Both the position numbers and the translations under genes were made by a program. Below, piece by piece: positions 56,813-64,000 of a DNA stretch of 64,000 nucleotides (position 1 is its first letter; each line of letters begins with the position of its first letter). Below the pieces are notes generated by a model. That model saw only the letters and a list, made by a program, of their open reading frames with translations. It made no database searches and was not told where the DNA came from. The stretch comes from Notospermus geniculatus (Eukaryota; Nemertea; Pilidiophora; Heteronemertea; Lineidae): contig NMRB01001433.1 of assembly GCA_002633025.1 (NCBI GenBank), forward strand, positions 12,569 to 76,568, in the 5' to 3' direction.

Positions 56813-57864
56813 CTAAGTGCTCCCTGATGTGTAAGTTATAATTCTAGCAGAGGAAAAATGAGCCTTGGGGGCTCTTTTGTCAACTATTAGCAGCTATTTT
56901 TATGATGTTAAAAATCCCTCGCTAAAAGCTGGCCGACAATATCCATGTGTATAAAAAGGGCCCCCAAGGCTGCATGCATTAATTGCATAGACAAATAATT
57001 GGCTTACGAGACGGGATCTTTAGGATATTGTACATCGAGCATGGATGGTGGAGATGATAGATTTTTAATGTTGTCTCTGAGGAAGAGAGTCTGGCCTCAT
57101 TATTTTTCACTCGATGAAGTAAAAAATGAAAAAAAAACAATGTGTGAATTGGTCGAGGATATCTTGAACAGAGGATGTCATCATCTGTCGTTCGTATGGT
57201 CTCGAAAAAGACAATTTAATATATGTCATCGTAATTCCTACAATTTTTTTTCTGTGGCCAATCCTCTATATCTTTCTGTGTGTTTGTTATCCAAGGAAGG
57301 ACTTTCAAATGGAAGCGGTTCAAGCACATCTGTGGCCTTGTCTGATGCTGGTGTACATCCATTAAGCTAACTGCTGAGTCAGCGGTTTAATGGTAAATTC
57401 TTTCAATTATTAAGAATATTACATTAGAAGGCCAACGGATTATGAATAATACTGTACAGCTGTTCGTTTCTTTACCAGCCATATTGCCAAACTGTTCTAC
57501 ATGAAGTCGTGAAACCCGGACGAGAGCCCGGGACGAGAGCCCACCCTATTTGGGGAACGTACTCTAAGCTGAAGTCGGCAAGTAGCTCTTCCATAAGGAT
57601 TCCAATAACGACAGCATGTGTGGCTTGCTCGTCGCCAGATAGAGTGTGAGCTTCCCCAATAATTAAGATAGCACTACCAGACATATCGTGGTATGGATGT
57701 GACCAAAACTATCGACGAAGTCTGGCCTAGTTAATTAGATACCAATAGCAGCCGTTAGCTCTGGTTGAGTCTCAGAGATTAAAAGTGCCTTCCATAGCAC
57801 AAGTCATCGTATATTGCCGATTTCGAGGTGGAGGCGAGGGGTTGTGGGGAAGGAATAGAGAGTA

Positions 57865-57982
57865 TTCGCTAAGCCCCCGAAACGCCAACGCCAACGTCTG
57901 TATAGCCTACTTGTTCGGCGCTCTGTTCGTGACATCGAACAATGGGATTGGCGTTGGCGTTGGCCTTTCGGGGGCTTGCGAA
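57865..57982. mobile_element. ~118-bp MITE with GCCCCCGAAA ends, copy 2
   Basis: This is the duplicated counterpart of 55170-55289. Confidence 0.7.
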
Positions 57983-58057
57983 ATCTCGCTAAACATGCAC
58001 GGAAATTATTCATCAACGGTGTGAATGCAAGAGTTTCCTACAGAGATTGGTCGAACC

Positions 58058-58075
58058 ATGGAGGTATACCTCCAT
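58058..58075. mobile_element. 18-bp perfect palindrome with 9-bp flanking duplication
   Basis: ATGGAGGTATACCTCCAT is bracketed by GGTCGAACC on both sides (58049-58057 and 58076-58084). Unit 1 has a single GGTCGAACT at 55356-55364. The structure is that of an insertion carrying little more than two joined ends. Confidence 0.6.
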
Positions 58076-58443
58076 GGTCGAACCAAATTGCAGTGGGTTA
58101 AAAAGGCGTTGAAAATATACAACGTGATCAGAGATGTGACTGTTTGAAGATACAGGGATTCAAATCAGATTTTCTTAGAATACAATTGGTTTCATCATGC
58201 GTATATACTTTAGGCTGTTCTGTGTCCGAGATGAGCATATTTTTTTCTAAAAAACTCCTAACTCCTTTCTTGTGGGTAATACAGTAGGTCACGTTGAGAT
58301 ACCATCACACACTACCAAATTGCTTCTATTTGCTCTGCAGCCGAGGCGCTGGGCTATCGTTGATAGGGTTATATCATTTGAAAAGCTGAGAGTCGGATTG
58401 GCAAATTATATTTCGTCCAGTTATTCACGACTAAGATTGGAAT

Positions 58444-60082
58444 ATTTATGACACCCAGATGTGCAGGGAGCCGATCGCGAAATTGGACAATTCCCTTAAT
58501 GATAGTTGTGACAGAAAGTCGATTGCTATGCAATTCGTCAGAGCTGTAGCTCCGAGACGCTGTGCCCTTTTTTAATATCTTTGGGGTCAAAGTCTCGAAT
58601 ATTTGCTGACTTTAATACATGTATATAACAGAATCGTCACCATTGTCGATCGATTCGCTGGGGGCAGGTTTCGGGATGTACCCTCTTGGTATTGGGACAA
58701 TTGGGACTATTTAGCTACTTCTGGTCGATCCACTGCTGAACTGTGCGGCTGGCAAGTCTACTGTTTCCCCTACAACCACAACGTCTATAGGTCAGAGACC
58801 TTTCACCCTGGCTCTCGGATTCCTCCGCCCGTTCACGCCAGTTCAAATTATTTGTTGCCGACCATAACAACCCCACGACCCAGCCTACTTCATATCTTAG
58901 TTGTCAAAATGTCATATACCAACACTCCGTTGATATCTTTTTTACAAGATTTCGATTCGCCAGCCACAAACACGAACAGAGAATCGAATTTTCTTATCCA
59001 ATCTCCGAGCCACATCTGGTCTACTGTAGATTTCTATGACCTTGTTCGTCACGGGTGCAAATCCCTAAAGTCGGCTGCTGAGGCGCTGGTTTATCGCGCG
59101 GATTCATTTCAATTATCTTGTCAATTTCGTTGGTCGCTTTGCTGCGCGACAAACATAAGTTGCATCTCAATAGGACAGGTTTGATCGCTTTTTGTGCCAG
59201 GATGGTGAAAGGTCGGTATTCAGCGTTTCGACGCTCCTCCACGCCATCTTGTTTCTATGGAGATTTCGCGCATGCTCACTTAAATGGTACGCGAACCCGA
59301 ACATGTGATTGGTCGCGAAATACGAATTTGCTGACCAGATGTAAGTGCGCATGGGCGAGTTTCAAAGAATTCCAAGATGGCTGGCCACTCAAAACGATGA
59401 ACTGATCACCGATTTCTAAGGACGGGTAGGCCTACCTTTCTGACCTGAGAATCTGCAAAGTTTGCTTTTGGCGTCCAGCCATTGGGACAGAAAATGCGGG
59501 TGACGCAGTGCCAATAGATTTCAGAGCACAAAAAAAACGATATGTCGTCTATATCGTCAGAAATACTATAAATGAACATCCAATAGGGAGAAAGAAAAAT
59601 TTTATTTACATCATGTTTCCAAACATTCCATGTAACAAATTCCTAAGGGTGATATATCGGCATGCGAATCAATGAAATGATATCACTGTAAGTAGAAGGC
59701 AGGGGGCTTGATTGAGGTAACACTGTAATCTAATACCGCAACTATTTATCGGCTGCTCAAAGAGAGGCTAGGAAAACATCATCGATGGAGAGCTAGAACG
59801 AAAAAACTATGAAAGCAGCTGATGTTATGTGTGACGTTTGGAACACGTAATTGCCAACTCTTGAGGCCTTTGTTCAGGTTGGAATGGCGGGTTTCAGAAC
59901 TAATAGGGGACCTGGAGGCAGAGTTGTATTAGACATGCTGTGTTAGCTGATATTTTGATCATAGGGATCGCTTGGGAGTCTGAACACATGGGGTGCCAGG
60001 GGAGATTGGGAAATAGAATAAGAAGCGATGAAAAAAATATCATGAACTGTACAGGACAATTAGGGACCCGGTTGACATTTTA
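58444..60082. other. No supported gene (intron 1)
   Basis: A non-ATG open frame of 193 codons (58603-59184) overlaps others and has no domain or clear splice sites. No repeats were recognised. Confidence 0.35.
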
Positions 60083-60232
60083 TCCCGACAGGGCGGCGCT
60101 GCGAGCGGTTTTTCGAAGACGCAGCAAAGCAACGCAATGACGTCGCGTCATGACGTACTTGACGCAGTGCAGCAGAGACGAAACGTCGAAAAAAGGTACA
60201 ACCGCTCATAGCGCCTCCTAGTGGCGGTAATT
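60083..60232 (+). mobile_element. CpG-rich CRE-like MITE, copy 7
   Basis: The left end is TCCCGACAGGGCGGCGCTGC and the right end is AGCGCCTCCTAGTGGCGGTA. The middle ATGACGTCGCGTCATGACGT is intact, while part of the left inner arm is deleted. Confidence 0.8.
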
Positions 60233-60631
60233 TGTAGGTTCCACATCATATAGGCCCACATCCTGGTGCATCAGCCCTCCTCCACAATCCCGGCAATATC
60301 AGACGTAGGCTATACGTGAAAAGATAGCGATGTATCCGACCATGCCTGTAATTACACGTACATCACGAATTCTACTTCTTGATTTCAACTTGACTTGCAA
60401 ATTGTACATTTGAACATCGCCTACATTTCAAATCAACCAGAATCAGTGTGGTTCTAAGGTTTCTGTTGCCAGACTGCCAAGTAACAGGTTCTGGCTTAAA
60501 CAAGCTGGAGATGAGATGGAAGCATCCTCAGGCGATGGTTGATATTATTGGTCACTCAGGCAGTTGTGGAAAACTCCGAGTAATCTAAGAGTGGTGGATT
60601 CTGCACATTTAGGATAAAAATGTTCCCGGAT

Positions 60632-60987
60632 CAGTTGGGACGAAATGGCGTCACCCAATGCCTCGGGGTAGATCTAAACAAGGAAATGTAACTGACGGTA
60701 TGTCAGAGGCAAACCAGTGATAATCGATGCAGAACCTTTGTTGTTAAGAGAAGGAAGGTTCGGTGGATAAGAAGAAAAGAGAAGAAACAAAGTATACTGT
60801 TGTCCATCTTCCTGCGGCAAGACTGTCGGTCGAAATTTAAAAGAAAGCTAGCCGTTTGACGTGTGAAGACTGACCGCCATTTTGATTGCAAATGACCGCC
60901 ATCTTGACAGGAGAGTACCACATCTGGCCCATCATTTGGAGTGCTGTCGCGTGCTGTATCCTCTGTGTAAGGCTGACCCTAAACCTG
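60632..60987. repeat. Tandem duplication, 356-bp unit 1
   Basis: The sequence from AGTTGGGACGAAATGGCGTC to GCTGACCCTAAACCTG is repeated directly. I saw only two differences between copies (ATCGATGC/ATCATTGC and AAATGACC/AAATGGCC), so this is the youngest duplication in the window. It contains YY1-like GCCATCTTG words. Confidence 0.95.
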
Positions 60988-61343
60988 AGTTGGGACGAAA
61001 TGGCGTCACCCAATGCCTCGGGGTAGATCTAAACAAGGAAATGTAACTGACGGTATGTCAGAGGCAAACCAGTGATAATCATTGCAGAACCTTTGTTGTT
61101 AAGAGAAGGAAGGTTCGGTGGATAAGAAGAAAAGAGAAGAAACAAAGTATACTGTTGTCCATCTTCCTGCGGCAAGACTGTCGGTCGAAATTTAAAAGAA
61201 AGCTAGCCGTTTGACGTGTGAAGACTGACCGCCATTTTGATTGCAAATGGCCGCCATCTTGACAGGAGAGTACCACATCTGGCCCATCATTTGGAGTGCT
61301 GTCGCGTGCTGTATCCTCTGTGTAAGGCTGACCCTAAACCTGA
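60988..61343. repeat. Tandem duplication, 356-bp unit 2
   Basis: This is the second copy, over 99% identical to 60632-60987. Its 3' edge lies inside the dispersed CCAAT repeat at 61325-61430. Confidence 0.95.
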
Positions 61344-61430
61344 CCTTTCCCATCAGCCAATCATTCTACTCGTTAGTGAGTAACAGGTGTTCTGATTGGT
61401 TCCGATGATTTCACACTCGACGCTGGTGTT
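61325..61430 (-). repeat. Dispersed CCAAT-rich repeat, distant copy
   Basis: It is the reverse complement of 33946-34045, sharing AGAATGATTGGCTGATGGGA and CATCGGAACCAATCAGAA. Confidence 0.75.
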
Positions 61431-62822
61431 TGGTAGGAAATGCCGTCATCTCAACCGGAAGTGGCCGCCATCTTTATAAGTGGCGACATCTGGAGGCGGA
61501 GGTGGTCAGATGGCGACACAAGCCTTTGACAGAATGGGAGGAAGAACCAGCTTTTATAGTCTCTACGAGATCTGACATGTTAAAACGACTTTTACGAGTT
61601 GACGCTGCTCCAGGCGAGATCCAATCGAAATATTTCACTCCGGCTACCTATGGGGAATTAATCAAAGAAATGACTACAGAGCGAATGTTCTCTGGATGGC
61701 TGTGGAAGGCACGTTTACTGTGGCTTTTATGGACATGCTGAGCGAAATTGAATTTTCCACGGGTTTCACTCCTTGTGACTTGAAGAAGGCTTACACATGT
61801 GCAGACATGATTTGGTCCCCGAATAAATTGCTTTTAAATGTCACTGTGGCGAGAGTCTGGTTGGGTGCAGCCAGGCAGAATGAAGCAATGAAATCATTTT
61901 GACGGGTATTTGACAAGAAGGGAAGAGAAGATTGGTGTCATCCGGGGCTCTGTCTAGTCTAACGCCAGGGCTGGGTTGTTCAACACACCTTTTGTGCTGT
62001 TTTGACGTTGTCCATAATGCGGCGTTCACTGCAATGAGTTTAACTGATGGCGATGGCCATTTCTAAACCTGTTGTGAGCCATGCATGTTCATCTTCTCCA
62101 AAAAAGACCATCGACTGCCTATTTGGCCTTGTCCCAATCTTTTGCGTTAACTCATAAATTATAAATGAATGTGACCCCTCCCCCCCACACACACACACTT
62201 GACCCCGCCTCCGAGCCAATCTTGTGAAACAAATCGCCGTTCGGCACTTTCTCTTCTCTTCCCGCACACGTTTGTAACACGGATTTTGATTGGCACATCG
62301 ATTAGCCTTCGCACGCCGATGATTGGCTGAGGCTCTGAACTCCTCAGATTTTTAAGCGGGAAATGTGACGGATTCAAACCAGGCTAGATGGGCGTCAGGC
62401 CAGATAGACTGGTGAGAACCAGATGTGCATGTTCTGCACATGCACTTTAAATTTACCATCGGATATTAAGCCACATTTCCAGTTAGCACTGTGTTTCCAA
62501 CACGTCAGTTGTGTTTCCCCGTTGTTGCGAACCGGTAATGAGCCTTTAGTGATATTTGTCCGCTTGGTTTACTCTCTCACATTATTATCCCATTATCACT
62601 TCATGAGGCAATGTGTAAATGACTAACTGTCTGTACACAGTACGTAAATTGTTCAGAAAACGTTCCATATTAGCTGATTATTGAGGCATCGATGCTGCTC
62701 GTTAAGTCGATATTGGCTGGCAAATATTCTGTTTCTGTTTTGACATGAAGACCCGAACCATTTTGATTTCCCAGCATGCAGTTCCCAAAGGCTTCGCCAC
62801 TTCTTGACAAACAGCACCAACA
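61431..62822. other. No supported gene (intron 1)
   Basis: Frames at 61430-61741 and 61696-61902 overlap in different phases and have no recognised domain. A short AC-rich run is near 62187-62200. Confidence 0.35.
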
Positions 62823-62982
62823 GATGAGTTTTGCAAGCAGCCATCTTGCCAAAATTAGGTCATCTGATCACCATGGTAATTTTCTTCCAGAGTGTCAGAT
62901 GATTGGTTCTCCCATCCCCCAGTGGGGAAATCACCATGACGATGACCTAATTCTGCCAAGATGGCTGCTAGCGAAACTCATC
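62823..62982. mobile_element. 160-bp MITE with ~50-bp inverted ends
   Basis: GATGAGTTTTGCAAGCAGCC, then ATCTTGCCAAAATTAGGTCATC, is inverted at the right (GATGACCTAATTCTGCCAAG ... CGAAACTCATC). It has the YY1-like AAGATGGC in both arms. Confidence 0.75.
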
Positions 62983-62986
62983 AACA

Positions 62987-63568
62987 TTGCTAACTTGTTT
63001 TTACATTGACACGACAACAACGGCGAATCCAGTGGCGCCGCGTAGCGGTCACCGTCCCGCCATCGACGTCAAACTAAGGCATCAAGCGCGCATAACACAG
63101 TCTGCTGCAACGTATTCAACAAGTCTACGAAATGAATCTCGCAATGCAAAACTGCAAAATATTGAACCGGCGAGCCGGCAGGTTATTAAATCTATTGACG
63201 GGAAGCCCTTGAAATACAGTTTGTTAGATTACACTCGTGATCCAAATTCTCTATGGCAGGGGATCGATCTGGCTACTCCGGCATATTTTACCCTGATTGG
63301 TGCATTCATTGAAGGCGCCCAGACATCACGACCGGCCCAAAACGTGGATTATACCACCGTATGGAAGTCGTCTGATGGTGCGCTGATAAGTTTTACGCTC
63401 AAAGAAAACGAAGACTTTGTGTCAAAACGTCTTCAGTCCGTGTGGACAGTCGCTGGACAGCTGAGGACAGGATCTTTGTATATAAGAACAAGGTTCAGCC
63501 ATCCTGCCGCAAACGAGGGAAGGAAATGGTTTTATATGCACGATATTCTAATAAAAAACGACAACTGA
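62987..63568 (+). other. Long open frame without ATG, unknown
   Basis: It runs 193 codons, with the plausible segment WKSSDGALISFTLKENEDFV, and ends at TGA. It has no in-frame ATG near its start and no clear acceptor. A frame of this length is expected about once per window by chance. I cannot call it a gene. Confidence 0.15.
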
Positions 63569-64000
63569 CGGTGGCAGCCATCAATGGTAGTTCAATAATT
63601 CATACGGTGACGACTTCAAATCTGCCAGCGCAAGATTGAACAGTGGTAGAGAAGTCATGAGTGGGAGAGGAGGTTCACGATTGTTTCAGGTCGAACTGGC
63701 AAGAATGACCGTGCATTGGCCTGTACTCTTGTACAATATGCACGCACCGAGCTATTCCAACAAAAGGTGGAACCTAGCGTTGGTTGTCTCAGTGCAAGTG
63801 CTGCGAATAATGCTGTACATCTACGTACATTGATGTACATGATAATTGTCATGTTAGCATGAATCGTCATCTGAAACATTTGACCTAAAATCTGGGTTCT
63901 TGACGCGAAACGGGAAGTGAATTTCATTGCTAGTGTGTGTCAAGTACTGGTAAAATAATTCACTAACAAGAATTTAATACGTGAGTGCCAGAAAAGCATC

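Larger units (their letters stand above)
55765..58443. repeat. Tandem duplication, 2.7-kb unit 2
   Basis: This is the second copy of 53032-55764, ending at CTAAGATTGGAATA followed by TTTATGACACCC. Small indels are frequent relative to unit 1. Confidence 0.92.

Noticed and set aside
58603-59184. 193-codon open frame as a gene
   Set aside because: It has no ATG at the start, overlaps other frames of similar quality, has no domain, and a frame this long is expected about once by chance in the window.

Overview
This is eukaryotic, gene-poor DNA, most likely intronic and intergenic sequence from a marine invertebrate. The evidence is the absence of long uninterrupted genes, one clear protein-coding exon with a consensus GT splice donor, many short non-autonomous transposons, minisatellites and tandem duplications, and frequent AGGCCTA and ACATGTA words. 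The exon's protein fits an invertebrate neuroligin. I cannot place the species; an echinoderm, hemichordate, amphioxus or lophotrochozoan would all fit.

The one confident gene is the first coding exon of a neuroligin-like synaptic adhesion protein at 30663-31098 (+), with a signal peptide and the start of the cholinesterase-like domain. It ends at a consensus donor. I found no later exon, so the first coding intron probably runs at least to the window end, about 32.9 kb. Other open frames are short and unrecognised. A few (43255-43698, 50091-50522 with its twin, 53823-53991 and 55661-55983) are listed at low confidence because they are duplicated or sit beside plausible splice sites.

Layout: 1-10 kb holds unique sequence studded with foldback/MITE elements and a three-copy CRE cluster. 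10.0-19.0 kb is a two-copy tandem duplication of 5.0 and 4.0 kb. 19-30 kb holds MITEs, a Penelope-like fragment with hammerhead-like folds and a 43-bp minisatellite. 30.7-31.1 kb is the neuroligin exon. 33.1-35.9 kb is a 1.4-kb duplication. 37.9-38.3 kb is a 32-bp minisatellite. 40.6-49.9 kb is a 4.5/4.8-kb duplication. 49.9-51.3, 51.6-52.2, 53.0-58.4 and 60.6-61.3 kb are further two-copy duplications of 0.7, 0.27, 2.7 and 0.36 kb.

The duplications are useful because several transposons sit in only one copy, so the other copy shows the empty site. Examples are a 958-bp element with a 9-bp target duplication, a 181-bp element with an 8-bp duplication, a roughly 246-bp element and a roughly 107-bp Penelope-like fragment. 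The strongest leads are the inverted pair of hammerhead-like motifs, a seven-copy CpG-rich MITE carrying CRE-like and CTCF-like sequences, and two unrelated minisatellites that both repeat the NF-Y core GATTGG. That every duplication has exactly two copies also raises the possibility of unmerged haplotypes in the assembly.
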